Source: Urechis unicinctus (Eukaryota > Annelida > Polychaeta > Xenopneusta > Urechidae). From it: DNA of 64,000 nucleotides. Positions 25,430-34,698 of the stretch are shown here, piece by piece. Made by a program: the position numbers and the translations under genes. The number at the start of each line of letters is the position of its first letter. Position 1 is the stretch's first letter. The notes below the pieces were generated by a model, which saw only the letters and a list, made by a program, of their open reading frames with translations, searched no databases and was not told the DNA's origin. The stretch spans positions 74,169,178 to 74,233,177 of the forward strand of contig CM067344.1 of assembly GCA_034190875.2 (NCBI GenBank), in the 5' to 3' direction.

Positions 25430-25873
25430 TACCCCTTTTTTGACGTCGAACGATGGACGAAGTGGATTGCGTAATATATTTTTCGCTGACGATCGCTTCC
25501 GGATATTTCTTTCACCTTTTGGTGAGCTTAGGAGCCTCACGCGATGTATGGTATTCGAGTGAGTTCATTTGGGGGCTATGTCCTGAGTTGTTTATTGTTT
25601 TGGTGACCTTCGACCTCATGGAGGCGCGCTATTTGGGATGAGGTCATTCTATTTTTGGAAAGTGATTTCACTATGTCTTCGGATATATCGTCATAGTTTG
25701 CTGAGCTAAGCTAAGTGAAGTGATGAGGGTGTATATAAACAGGCTAGGATGATTTGAGTTCAGTTATAACCATGGCTGGGAAACGCAGCTAGAAGCTTTC
25801 AATGATGTGAGCAAATGCAGTAGACAGATGAGCGATGCCGACTTGTTAAAAGCCGTGGAACAGATTGAATCTG
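25430..25873 (+). repeat. Inner Polinton left TIR
   Basis: About 444 bp. It contains the terminal C/T-run, a GATGAGGTCATTCTATTTTT block, a promoter region and the first ~33 codons of a gene. It matches the reverse complement of 41600-41870 (outer part) and 39951-40205 (inner part). Confidence 0.93.
25732..25739 (+). promoter_or_regulatory. TATA box in left TIR
   Basis: TATATAAA, 33 bp upstream of ATG 25772. The same box sits in the same place in the right TIR, so the two outermost genes of the element share a promoter sequence. Confidence 0.7.
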
Positions 25874-26598
25874 AGCAAGTGAAACCTCTATACACACGAT
25901 ACTTTGCACAGTATTCGATAGTGGTTTGGAATAAAGATGTAGTGTTTTTGAAAAATAATTTCATGAAATGCCACACAGAGTTGAGGATGAACTGTGTATT
26001 GGACTGTGGTTACGAAATAGCTGTCACTGAAACTTTGAAACAGATAGAAGCGGGAGAGGAGAGTCGTGTCGAAGTCTCTATTGGTGCAGACGTGACGATG
26101 AGTGTACGAAATCCGGTCCCTATGTTGCTGATAAAGAAGAGTCACGTGACAATGCGAATGGACGGTTACTCGTGGTATATGTTTGTAGAAGCGTGGGAGG
26201 AGTTAAAACAGCTCTATGGAACCCATGTGGCGAGAGGAAAATTAATGGAGGAATATCTCACGGTGGTGTACACAGACACGCTTGTCGATTTAATAGAAGC
26301 TCTTATACCAGAAAAATGCCACGGATGTCAGATCGACCACCCGAGTCAGCGACAGCATAATCTTTGTTTGATGGCAGAACCTGAAGAACAAGTTCGGATG
26401 TGTATGGCGGATGCTCTCGAACGTGTTGACGAACAATATGTATCAAGTTTATGGGAATTAAGTATAGCTTTAATCGACCCCTGCCCCTCGTGGTTGGAAC
26501 GTAGCAAATGGTTGTGTGTGGACAATAGGAAATATTGGTTGGAGTTGGTGAAATCAGATATTGAAATGCGTATAATTAACAGATTGTGTAATAAATGA
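25772..26598 (+). pseudogene. Unknown protein A with TIR-encoded leader
   Basis: The TIR start codon at 25772 is followed by a one-base deletion relative to the right TIR. The native frame is therefore regained only downstream: it is open from 25807 to 26598, about 263 codons. Its N-terminal SRQMSDADLLKAVEQIES is the leader shared with the polymerase. The body has PVPMLLIKKSHVTMRMDGYS and a Cys/His cluster CHGCQIDHPSQRQHNLC, followed by ALERVDEQYV. The same order of motifs occurs in the gene at 27432, so the two are paralogues. I know no function. The VTMR-containing strand followed by a helix could be a nucleic-acid-binding fold, but this is speculation. If transcription starts at the TIR TATA, the frameshift would prevent leader fusion in this copy. 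Confidence 0.6.
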
Positions 26599-26702
26599 GT
26601 GAAAATACAGGACTGTGTTTTTTATTTGGAATGTATGTTATAAAGAGTTAAAATTTGCTGGGTGGTCATTTATGGCTAAGATAGTCTGAGAGTGACATCA
26701 AC

Positions 26703-26936
26703 ATGACGGATGCATATAGCAGGTGGTCTGTTTTAAAAGACAAGTTACAGATGCATGCACAACTAACTCGAGAACTGAGAGACAATAAGATCTATAGACA
26801 AATTAGTATAAATCAACAGCGCTTGATGGAGTATGGTTACGATTTTGATACGGCTCTTAGTAAAGCGATCGAAGCTAGAGAGTGTTTAATAGATCGTCAG
26901 TTAACTGTGTTCGTATCCGAAGATGAGATGGATTAA
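26703..26936 (+). CDS. Unknown 77-aa protein
   Basis: Intact small frame from ATG 26703 to TAA 26936, highly charged and predicted helical (SRWSVLKDKLQMHAQLTREL). There are no cysteines, no membrane segment and no family I recognise. It lies between unknown gene A and the zinc-finger gene, all co-oriented. A 35-bp piece of it (around 26794-26828, coding YRQISINQQ) reappears near 36098-36132 inside a polymerase intron. Confidence 0.55.
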   Translation: MTDAYSRWSVLKDKLQMHAQLTRELRDNKIYRQISINQQRLMEYGYDFDTALSKAIEARECLIDRQLTVFVSEDEMD

Positions 26937-27017
26937 AGTAATTATAAATATCTAATTATAAATATTGGTTAACAACAAGTTTACTGGCAGTAGAGTTTGA
27001 ATCTTTAAAGCGACGAC

Positions 27018-27272
27018 ATGGATACTTGTGTAGAATGTGACGAATGTCAGAGAGTCGCTGAGACCCAACAACCATATAGACCCAAGACACCTGCTCAGAG
27101 TAAACACAGAACCCTGAGGTTACGGCGTTGTCCTCTGTGTCAATGTGGGTTTGTAACGAAGGCGCTTTTGACCCAACACTTGAAATATCACTGTAATTAT
27201 AAGCTCTACATATACAATCGAAACTTAAGGAAAACAACAGGCACAACAAAGCAGAGGAAAGTTGTGACGTAA
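27018..27272 (+). CDS. C2H2 zinc-finger protein, 84 aa
   Basis: Intact frame. The N-terminal CVECDECQ offers a CxxCxxC cluster. The central RRCPLCQCGFVTKALL then TQHLKYHC fits a classical C-x2-C-x12-H-x3-H finger. The C-terminus is basic (RNLRKTTGTTKQRKVV), consistent with nucleic-acid binding. Likely a regulatory or DNA/RNA-binding accessory protein of the element; target unknown. It is followed by about 160 bp of AT-rich spacer before the next gene. Confidence 0.6.
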   Translation: MDTCVECDECQRVAETQQPYRPKTPAQSKHRTLRLRRCPLCQCGFVTKALLTQHLKYHCNYKLYIYNRNLRKTTGTTKQRKVVT

Positions 27273-27431
27273 TCGGAAAGCTTAACATCCACGCTCGAAG
27301 AACCCCACAACCTGGTGTGCGTGTGATTTACTGGATCTGAAATTAATTCATCACGTGATCATGAAAGCGCCGACATTAGCTCGATCAGGGGATAAATAAG
27401 CGAACATGGACCGATTTTTGTTTCATTCAGG

Positions 27432-28049
27432 ATGGGTGAGGAGAACAGCGAGGAGTATGATTACATTGATGGACCGTTGTATACCAGTCGCCGTAGTGGT
27501 CGCTTTCAAATCACACAGTGGTTTAGTAACCCAGATGATTTGATCAATGATTTACACATTCGCGATAGATGGAGCGGACATAAAATAAAATTACCCTCAA
27601 ATGCCTTTCTCAGAAGCGGGACGGCTCTTACATCGCTCACCGTATCGTTGATTGACGTGGAAGCTGGCCAATCAGACGTCGATATGGAGGTCACAGTGTT
27701 TGATAATGCGATTGGTCGAGTGAAAGCCCCAGTCCCCTATATTGAAATTACCCATGAAAGCGTGACCATGCGCTTTGATAGTTTCAATTGGTGGCAGCTC
27801 ATAAAAGCTTACGAAGAACTAACAGCCCGCAGACAAAAGATTGATGACAAAGGAACGTCGCCCGATGGGTGGGATATGATAATCAGCCTTTACAGTGGTT
27901 TGATGAAACCGATGCTATCTGACATAGCTCAAGAACCATGCGAAGAATGTGGAACGGGGGTATGTCAAGCCGGGAACCAACAAAAAATGTATTCACATTG
28001 CGTTGGAAGAGCCTTGGATAAGGTGGATGAAAATCACGTCACTTTATAA
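27432..28049 (+). CDS. Unknown protein B, paralogue of protein A
   Basis: 205 codons from ATG 27432 to TAA 28047-28049. The central APVPYIEITHESVTMRFDSF then WWQLIKAYEEL parallels protein A (PVPMLLIKKSHVTMRMDGYS, WYMFVEAWEEL). The C-terminal CEECGTGVC followed by RALDKVDENHV parallels CHGC...LC followed by ALERVDEQYV. The frame stays open past the TAA with WRLLCEQHNM and LWLSREYQRN, where protein A has homologous sequence, so the TAA is probably a premature stop and the original protein ended near 28138. It lacks the TIR leader. The N-terminus is acidic. Function unknown. Confidence 0.6.
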   Translation: MGEENSEEYDYIDGPLYTSRRSGRFQITQWFSNPDDLINDLHIRDRWSGHKIKLPSNAFLRSGTALTSLTVSLIDVEAGQSDVDMEVTVFDNAIGRVKAPVPYIEITHESVTMRFDSFNWWQLIKAYEELTARRQKIDDKGTSPDGWDMIISLYSGLMKPMLSDIAQEPCEECGTGVCQAGNQQKMYSHCVGRALDKVDENHVTL

Positions 28050-28349
28050 TGGCGCTTGTTGTGTGAGCAACACAATATGACTGAACTATGCCTTTGGCTC
28101 TCTAGAGAATATCAGCGTAATATGTTAGGTTTTGTGTGACCGCCGAACACTGGTCTAAAGTCTTAATGGGGGAACCGTATGACTGTAAATATAACAAAAT
28201 TATTAGACGCATGAATATATATGATTGGTGATTGAATAAAAAGGTAATAATGTACTTGAGATGAATTTCTTTTTGAGTTCTACTTATCACGACACTATCG
28301 AACTATCCTATCTATAAAAAGAGCAGGGAACTGTGAATGATAACTTAGT

Positions 28350-28955
28350 ATGAGAATGGATCGAGCCTTAAAACACCCCTTTAGTTGCGTGATGGCTGTT
28401 CCGAGCGGCTGTGGAAAAACTTACTTTGTGAGTCAGTTAATCAAAGGTAGTCACATTGAGCCACCACCCGACCGAATCGTGTGGTGTTTCGGAGAGTGGC
28501 AAGCAATGTACACTCAACTACCGCACGTGGAATTTGTAGAGGGGTTGAATTTTGAGACAGACCCCCAACAAAGAACCTTGTTGATCATCGATGATTTGAT
28601 GCAAGAAACTGACGAACGCGTCACTCGCCTATTCACCAAAGGGAGTCACCATGGCAATCTTAGCGTGTTGTATTTAGTACAAAATTTATTCGGAAAGAAT
28701 AAAGAACATCGAACAATCAGTTTGAACGCTCATTATTTAGTTGTATTTAAGAACCCTCGGGACGCTTTACAAATCATGCATTTAGCCAAACAAATGTACC
28801 CGCGAAACATCAAGTATGTACAAGAAGCCTTTTCGGATGCTACTTCACAACCCCACGGTTATTTGTTTATCGATTTGAAGCAAGAAACACCAGATCACTT
28901 ACGGTTACGAACTGACATACTACGACCCAATCAAGTTGTATACCTACAGAAATAA
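28350..28955 (+). CDS. Genome-packaging ATPase (FtsK/HerA, A32-like)
   Basis: Intact 201-codon frame. Walker A PSGCGKT is at residues 18-24, Walker B LLIIDDLM at about 77-84, and a conserved Gln in YLVQNLFGK (sensor-like) follows. The length matches Polinton ATPases, which are short HerA-family enzymes thought to pump DNA into the capsid. It lies upstream of the conserved small genes and the integrase, all on the + strand. A TATA-like TATCTATAAAA lies about 40 bp upstream of the ATG, suggesting its own promoter. No frameshift is seen. Confidence 0.93.
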   Translation: MRMDRALKHPFSCVMAVPSGCGKTYFVSQLIKGSHIEPPPDRIVWCFGEWQAMYTQLPHVEFVEGLNFETDPQQRTLLIIDDLMQETDERVTRLFTKGSHHGNLSVLYLVQNLFGKNKEHRTISLNAHYLVVFKNPRDALQIMHLAKQMYPRNIKYVQEAFSDATSQPHGYLFIDLKQETPDHLRLRTDILRPNQVVYLQK

Positions 28956-29004
28956 ATACCGTCGATCATCGGGCGACCGCCATTCTTATCGTTAGACATA
29001 GACC

Positions 29005-29338
29005 ATGACAGAGCATCTCAGAAAACACGCTGATACATTACGAGTAATGGCTAAAGCCAAACCCTCTGTCAATAGGGCTTTGATTCACACGGCTGACAAA
29101 GAATTGATGAATTGTCTATCTGAATGTGCCCTCAATGTTTTAAAAGGAAACGTATCCTTGACTTCAGTTCAGAAGCGTAAATTAACCCGACACAAACAAG
29201 GTCTGCGCGCTTTGATCTCACCTAAAACTAACGTCAAGAAAAAGAAAAAGAGTATTACAAACCGGCGGTTTTCTCCCGGCGTTATTAGGACCTATTTTAG
29301 GTATCGCTGGTCCGTTGTTGGGCAAACTGTTCGGTTAA
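29005..29338 (+). pseudogene. Conserved Polinton small protein, frameshifted
   Basis: The N-terminal MTEHLRKHADTLRVMAKAKP, a leucine-rich helical middle and a lysine run lead into a shift near 29237-29252. In the other frame the sequence continues LQTGGFLPALLGPILG and ends with a hydrophobic LLGKLFG followed by TAA 29336-29338. From memory this is a recurrent gene in invertebrate Polintons, just before the MAKKMMLVDPR gene. The amphipathic hydrophobic tail behind a basic linker recalls membrane-active minor capsid proteins of adenovirus, which is inference. The indel lies in an A-rich run (slippage-prone). Confidence 0.65.
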
Positions 29339-29340
29339 TT

Positions 29341-29852
29341 ATGGCTAAGAAAATGATGTTGGTTGATCCCCGGGTGTTGTCAAGTACACGTTATGATCAA
29401 GCGCCCACTGTCGACGTGTTATCCAACTTGGATGCTGTCCTGAATCGTAGTGATTTATCGGAGGAGGCTAAAGTAGAATCTTATAACCAGAATTTAACAA
29501 AAAACCGCGAGTATTACCGCCAGCACAGAACCCCGACACCTCTCATGACCTTAGCTAATACCCCGCCCCACACACCCAAGCAAGAAGTGTCTATTGCGGA
29601 AGTTGTAGAAACCATCCCTGATAAATTTCATAAAAAGGGCGTTTGTTATTAGAACGCCTTCGAAAAAACCCAGACGTGGGTTGGAATGAACGAGGGGAAT
29701 TAACGATTAAAGGACAAGCTGTTAGTGGAACTAACGTGGCGGATTTAGTTAACGATGTGTTGAGACGACGTAAACACTTTGAACCAGAGGGTTGGAAAAG
29801 ATTTGGTGAGGAGGAGCCTGTAACACAAAATTGGACGTCATGGAGAAGTTAA
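29341..29852 (+). pseudogene. Conserved MAKKMMLVDPR protein, frameshifted
   Basis: It starts at ATG 29341, two bases after the previous stop, suggesting coupled expression or a shared message. The first part has MAKKMMLVDPRVL and LVETIP-like text (EVVETIPDKFHKK). A one-base shift near 29640 breaks the frame, after which LLERLRKNPDVGWNERGEL and DLVNDVLRRRKHFEPEGW continue to TAA 29852. The order of motifs matches a widespread unknown Polinton protein (recognition from memory). Its last 13 bases overlap the integrase start codon at 29840. Role unknown; its place next to virion genes suggests a structural or scaffolding part. Confidence 0.65.
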
Positions 29853-30876
29853 GTGTGTATTTCGACCCTGAGGCACCGGCCGCGTATGGAGGGGTGCAGC
29901 CATTGGTTAGAGCTACGAAACTCAAAACAAAGGCAGTCAGACAATGGTTGGGCGAGCAAGATGCCTATACATTACATAAACCGATCCGTCGTCGATTTCG
30001 AAGACGACGTGTCATAGTCGGGGGGATTGACCATCAATGGCAAGCCGATTTAGTGGACATAGCTCGCTTAGCCAAACAGAACCAAGACATGAAATTTCTC
30101 TTGACCTGTATCGATGTATTCTCGAAATATGCGTGGGTTATACCACTAAAAAATAAAACGGGAGACAAGCCTTTGAGAGTATATTAAAACAAGGACGGAA
30201 GCCCCTGTGTTTACAGACCGATAAGGGTGGAGAATTTATCAACCGTAAATTTCAGACATTTCTTAAGCAGCAGGGGATTCGCTTTTTCACCACCCACAAC
30301 GAAGAAACCAAAGCTAGCATAGTCGAGCGGTTTAATCGTACGTTAAAAACTAAAATGTGGCGTTATTTTACCAAACACAACACCAGTGTTTATCTACCGG
30401 TTCTGACTTCGCTGGTGGAAGGATACAACGTCAGCTATCACCGCAGCATCAAGCGCAACCCGATATCGGTCTCGTTGCGTAATCAAGAAGACATGTGGAT
30501 GACATTATATGGGGAACGGTCTGATGGGGTTAAACGACCTCGGTATGATATCGGGGATCGTGTCCGCATCAGTCAAGCACGGGGTAAATTTAAAAAAGGT
30601 TACACTTCCAATTGGAGCGAGGAGTTGTTTCAGGTGGAGAGCATTCACTTAGGCTCCCCTAATGTGTATACGATAAAGGATGATAATGACGAAGTGTTAG
30701 AGGGAACATTTTACGCGGAAGAATTACAGAAAGTGAATGACAAAGCACGGTATCAGGTTGAAAAAATTATCGAAGAACGTAAACGGAAAGGACAAAAACA
30801 ATACTTTGTCAAGTGGTTTGGCTACCCTGCCAGTTTTAATAGTTGGGTCAGTGGTGTGGAGCTGTATAAAAACTGA
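29840..30876 (+). pseudogene. Retroviral-type integrase with chromodomain
   Basis: The DDE (rve) core shows the first Asp in HQWQADLVD (about residue 70), the second in LQTDKGGEF, and the Glu in KASIVERFNRTLK about 35 positions later. These are preceded by an Arg-rich HHCC-poor N-terminus and followed by an SH3-like segment (RYDIGDRVRIS). The C-terminus ends with a chromodomain (RYQVEKIIEERKRKGQKQYF, VKWFGYPASFNSW), the normal Polinton arrangement, which probably guides insertion to marked chromatin. A one-base deletion near 30168, after KNKTGDK, splits the core into 29840-30187 and 30188-30876. All catalytic residues remain, so the loss is recent. Confidence 0.93.
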
Positions 30877-30901
30877 GATCGGGAACAAAAGCTTCATTAG
30901 G

Positions 30902-31129
30902 ATGGAAGATCAGAGAAGTGATCGGGTGTGGACCATATTTGGTCGGGATATTCCGAAAGCCGAAATCGTGTTTTTCTCACAAATCTTCATTTTATATACC
31001 GTAATCATCGTCAGCATCTACAATCTATCGGCGGGTAAAGGAGATAGTAATTTGTGGACTGCTCTGTTAAGCAGTAGCTTAGGGTACATTCTTCCCAACC
31101 CCACTTTGAAACATAAAGCGACGTCATGA
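30902..31129 (+). CDS. Small membrane protein, 75 aa
   Basis: Intact frame from ATG 30902. A hydrophilic start (RVWTIFGRDIPKAEI) is followed by one strong membrane segment (FFSQIFILYTVIIVSIYNL) and a second weaker hydrophobic stretch (NLWTALLSSSLGYILPN). From memory, near-identical small proteins occur between integrase and penton genes in many animal Polintons. Their function is unknown. The stop overlaps the start of the next gene (ATGA at 31126-31129), implying tight coupling. No defect. Confidence 0.75.
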   Translation: MEDQRSDRVWTIFGRDIPKAEIVFFSQIFILYTVIIVSIYNLSAGKGDSNLWTALLSSSLGYILPNPTLKHKATS

Positions 31130-32176
31130 GTTTCTTTCTGACCCTGCCTTCCAACAGTTCAATGAATTATCACCCCAACAACACGCTGACACGTTACTTC
31201 ACTCAATTGCCTAAACCCATACAATTAAAAGGTAATTGGGAGGTGGGATTAGCAGAAATTCAGTACCCTGTTTCCTGGTACAAGATCGGGGAGAACGTGG
31301 GTTTTGTCATAGTGGATGAACGAGCCGGGTACCATACGATAGACAGACACTTGGAAGGGGATCCTTTGGTCGAGTCCTTGGTCGTTCGCCTGACCCCCGG
31401 TTCCTACAGTGCTGAACAAATAGATAGACGCGCTCAATATGCACATCCGCAAATCACATCTCAGAGGCGTTGTTCGATTTCAATTCAATTCCCACTCACA
31501 GACCGTGAATGTAAAAATAACCGACCCCAAACTTCAAGTTGTCAAGGCCTTTGTCAAATATTGCAGTGTGAGGAATGTCTTTCGCTTTACGATTCTCAAA
31601 CTGATTACAAGCCTAATGTATTTCGAGGGTTGTACGCACTCTACGTTTATTGTAGTATAATTGAATCACAAGTGGTCGGTGACAGGATGGTCCCCTTCCC
31701 GGGGGGGGCACTTAATGGTTAGTACATATGTAGTACGGGGTATGTTTTTTCGGCCTCTTGACTTGTACGACGGGTTTTTTGGCCTCATACTTGTACGACG
31801 GGGTATGTTTTGAGCGGTGAGGGGTTATACATTCGCATAATACCTTGTACGACGGGGTATGCTTTTGGCCATTTTGACCTTGTACGACGGGTACGGGTTT
31901 TCGAGGTCCCGCGGCACACCCCTATCCAGAATAAGGCCAAGTGCCCCCCCCGGGGTCCCCTTGTTGCGCACAGTTCCTGTGGACTACGACCGGGTGCACA
32001 AAATGGTGACCCAGACATACGAACAGATATTTTATTACCCTGTGGGCACCAAAACCTTTTGTACCATAGAAATTGATATAAGAGACGACACGGGTCAGTC
32101 CGTAGCATTCGAAGATGGCCATGTGATGGTGACTTTACATTTCCGTAATTTGAGTCTCAAGACATCACCATCATGA
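31126..32176 (+). pseudogene. Minor capsid (penton) protein, copy 1
   Basis: Same N-terminus as copy 2 (MSFFLTLP, NSSMNYHPNNTLTRYFT, WEVGLAEIQYP). Frameshifts lie near 31425 and 31600. The gene is split by a 257-bp MITE at 31698-31954, after ESQVVGDRMVP. Beyond the MITE the coding sequence resumes with VPVDYDRVHK, IFYYPVGTKTFCTIEIDIRD and MVTLHFRNLS. Penton proteins of this type are single jelly-roll proteins at capsid vertices. Removing the insert would restore continuity across that point but not the two frameshifts. It overlaps the preceding membrane-protein gene by four bases and copy 2 by four bases. Confidence 0.9.
31698..31954. mobile_element. MITE inside penton gene, 8-bp TSD
   Basis: 257 bp with terminal inverted repeats CCCGGGGGGGGCACTTA / reverse complement. 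It is flanked by an exact 8-bp duplication GTCCCCTT (31690-31697 and 31955-31962). Several internal copies of TTGTACGACGGGGTATG serve as subterminal repeats. An 8-bp TSD fits hAT-like or related families; no transposase is encoded. Confidence 0.95.
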
Positions 32177-32981
32177 GTTTCTTTCTGACCCTGCCTTGCA
32201 ACAGTTCAATGAATTATCACCCCAACAACACGTTGACTCGTTACTTTACTCGACTCCCCAAAACTGTACAGTTGGAAGGAGCTTGGGAAGTCGGATTAGC
32301 GGAAATTCAGTACCCTTACACGTGGTACAATGTTACTGAGGACGAGGGGTTTGTCATCATGGATCGGGTGGCTGGTGCGCTCAATCTCCCCCCGGATGTC
32401 TGTTGTAGCGAGCGATATGACATTGTGAGTGAATTTGCTGAGGCCCGTCCCAAATATTTTCACATTACCCCTGGTTTTTATACGACCGGATCGTTGATAG
32501 AAGCCTTTGCAGCCAAGTTAAAGGAGCAAAATGAGGAGCAAGTGCGTCTCACCTACAATCGAACACGACAGACAGCAACTATGACCCTAGACAATGAGTC
32601 AGTTGTAGTTTACATGGACGAGGGGTTTCGTCAAAGACTCGGTTTTGAAATGGGGATTTATGAGAATAGTCAAGTCAGTCAGCACATTGTTGACCCTGAT
32701 CGAGGTTTGTACGGACTTTATGTCTATTGCAATCTCATCGAAGCTCAGGTGGTAGGAGACACCGCGGTTCCCCTTCTGCGTATTATTCCAATCGATCACG
32801 ATCGTCGTGGGCAGTTGATCAACCCCACATATAAAAAGATATTTTATTACCCGATAGCCACCAAGACTTTTTCTACTATAGAAATCGATATAAGAGATGA
32901 CACGGCTCGACCCATCCCATTCGAATCTGGTAAGTGACAGTGACGTTACATTTCCGTAAAACCAAGAAAGCTATATTTTGA
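32173..32981 (+). CDS. Minor capsid (penton) protein, copy 2
   Basis: The long frame 32173-32937 encodes 254 residues with the penton landmarks WEVGLAEIQYP, RGLYGLYVYCNLIEAQVVGD and TKTFSTIEIDIRDDT. It stops at TGA 32935-32937 just after FESGK. In the neighbouring frame the usual tail (VTLHFRKTKK) continues to TGA 32979-32981, so the C-terminal ~15 residues have been lost by a small indel. It arose by tandem duplication with copy 1. Expected function: pentameric vertex protein, single jelly roll. Probably near-functional, but the missing last strand could matter. Confidence 0.88.
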
Positions 32982-32986
32982 AAACC

Positions 32987-33382
32987 ATGGCTGATATTTA
33001 CACCCCGTATTACCTTAACCAAGCGGGTGGTGGACTCCCTGTGTTTTCCGGTGCCAGAAGTCAACGTGGACATGGGCTTGGAAGTGTTCTTGGGGGTCTG
33101 GCTAAAATGGCGTTACCGCTGGTTCAAAAAGTTTTACCTGTCGTTAAAAAACACGCCTTGAAAACAGTAGTGAGGGTGGTTGGAGATTTGTTGGGAGGGA
33201 AGTCTCTGAAAAAATCGGCTAAGAAACGAATGTTACAAACCGGAGAGGAAGTGTTCGATCAAATAGTTCAACCCAAACAACCGCGTCGCCAACCACCCGT
33301 CTCTATAAAACGAGGTAGGAGCAGTAGTTCACGCCGTCGCCGTGGAACAACTCGGAGGTTGTCAAAGGATATCTTCGGTTAG
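32987..33382 (+). CDS. Basic virion protein, adenovirus pVI/pX-like
   Basis: 131 codons from ATG 32987 (CCATGG context). It has a Gly-rich start (RSQRGHGLGSVLGG) and an amphipathic helix (LAKMALPLVQKVLPVVKKHA), then a second helix with LKKSAKKRM, and a very basic tail (RGRSSSSRRRRGTTRR). The position between penton and major capsid genes and this composition match Polinton genes compared with adenoviral core/cement proteins. It probably binds DNA and, through the amphipathic helix, membranes. Intact. Confidence 0.75.
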   Translation: MADIYTPYYLNQAGGGLPVFSGARSQRGHGLGSVLGGLAKMALPLVQKVLPVVKKHALKTVVRVVGDLLGGKSLKKSAKKRMLQTGEEVFDQIVQPKQPRRQPPVSIKRGRSSSSRRRRGTTRRLSKDIFG

Positions 33383-33385
33383 ATC

Positions 33386-34696
33386 ATGGCACTGGTACAC
33401 CCCCAATCTTGTCCCTGCGTCAAAAGTGAATTAGACCTATTTTCAATTCCCCCAACTCAAAGCAGTGTCGAGCATGGATCGTGGATCGAATTCCATTCGG
33501 TAGTTGCTTTAGGTTCGGGTCCAGTCGAATTCTACATCAGCGATTCGGGTGATGATTATATCGATCTGAACGACACGTATTTACAAGTGAATGCCAAAGT
33601 GAAAAAGGATGGGGAGGTTTTGGAGGCTGACAGTGCTGTAGCACCTGTTAACCTATGGTTACACTCACTCTTTTCTCAAGTCGATGTCTCTCTCAACGAG
33701 AAACTTGTCTCCTCCTCCACAAACACCTATCCGTATCGCGCTTATATGGAAACGCTATTGAGCTATGGTTCGGACGCCAAAAACTCTCAGTTAACAGCTA
33801 GTTTATGGTACAAAGACACCCCAAAACACATGGACGCCGTGGGTGGTACTCACAACAAGGGGATGATAGCTAGAAAGGAACGAGCTCAAGAGAGTCGCAT
33901 TGTGGATATGATGGGCAAATTACATTTAGATTTATTTAGTCAAGAACGCTATCTATTAAACGGTGTGGATTTGAAGTTGCGATTAGTACGCAGCGGTGAC
34001 AGCTTTGCCCTTATGGCCAATCCTGCAGATGGATTTGCCCCTAAAATCGTCCTGCAATCCGTGACCTTATTCGTACGCAAAATAAAGTTGAACCCCACCG
34101 TGCAACTAGCCCACATAAAGGCTTTAGAACGAAGCCCAGCTAAATACCCCATAAGACGCATAGAAACCAAAGTGTTTTCTGTATCTCAAGGAGCTATGAC
34201 GATCAATCAAGAAAATTTATTTTTGGGACAGTTACCCAAACGAATTGTAGTCGGAAGTGTTGATAATAGGGTGTTCAACGGTGATTACACTCAGAACCCC
34301 TTCAACTTTAAGCATAACGACCTCACATTTTTAGCTCTGTACGTTGACGGGCAACAAGTGCCCGCAAAACCATTACAGCCCGACTTCAATCATCATATAT
34401 ACACCCGCAGTTATGCTAATTTATTCATTAGCACTGGACAATTCTACCAAGACGAAGGCAACGCCATAAGTTGGAGCGATTATCCCAATGGCTACACACT
34501 ATTCGCTTTTGATCTGACCCCCGACCTGGCTGATAGCAGCAATCATTTTAATTTGTTGAAACAAGGAAACGTGCGCTTGGAAATGCGTTTTGGTACGGCC
34601 CTAGAACGTACCATTAATGTCATTGTGTATGCCGAATTTGAAAATATGATTCAAATTGACCGAAACCGTAACGTTCTGTTTGATTACGCTGCCTAA
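33386..34696 (+). CDS. Major capsid protein, double jelly roll
   Basis: Intact 436-codon frame three bases after the preceding stop. The N-terminal CVKSELDLFSIPPTQ, then EFHSVVALGSGPVEFYISDS, and a C-terminal ENMIQIDRNRNVLFDYA are signatures of the Polinton hexon. Length is at the compact end of the family. This protein forms trimeric hexons of an icosahedral capsid and is the strongest argument that Polintons are proviruses. No stop, frameshift or insertion, unlike its neighbours; it is followed after two bases by the protease start. Confidence 0.95.
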   Translation: MALVHPQSCPCVKSELDLFSIPPTQSSVEHGSWIEFHSVVALGSGPVEFYISDSGDDYIDLNDTYLQVNAKVKKDGEVLEADSAVAPVNLWLHSLFSQVDVSLNEKLVSSSTNTYPYRAYMETLLSYGSDAKNSQLTASLWYKDTPKHMDAVGGTHNKGMIARKERAQESRIVDMMGKLHLDLFSQERYLLNGVDLKLRLVRSGDSFALMANPADGFAPKIVLQSVTLFVRKIKLNPTVQLAHIKALERSPAKYPIRRIETKVFSVSQGAMTINQENLFLGQLPKRIVVGSVDNRVFNGDYTQNPFNFKHNDLTFLALYVDGQQVPAKPLQPDFNHHIYTRSYANLFISTGQFYQDEGNAISWSDYPNGYTLFAFDLTPDLADSSNHFNLLKQGNVRLEMRFGTALERTINVIVYAEFENMIQIDRNRNVLFDYAA

Positions 34697-34698
34697 CA

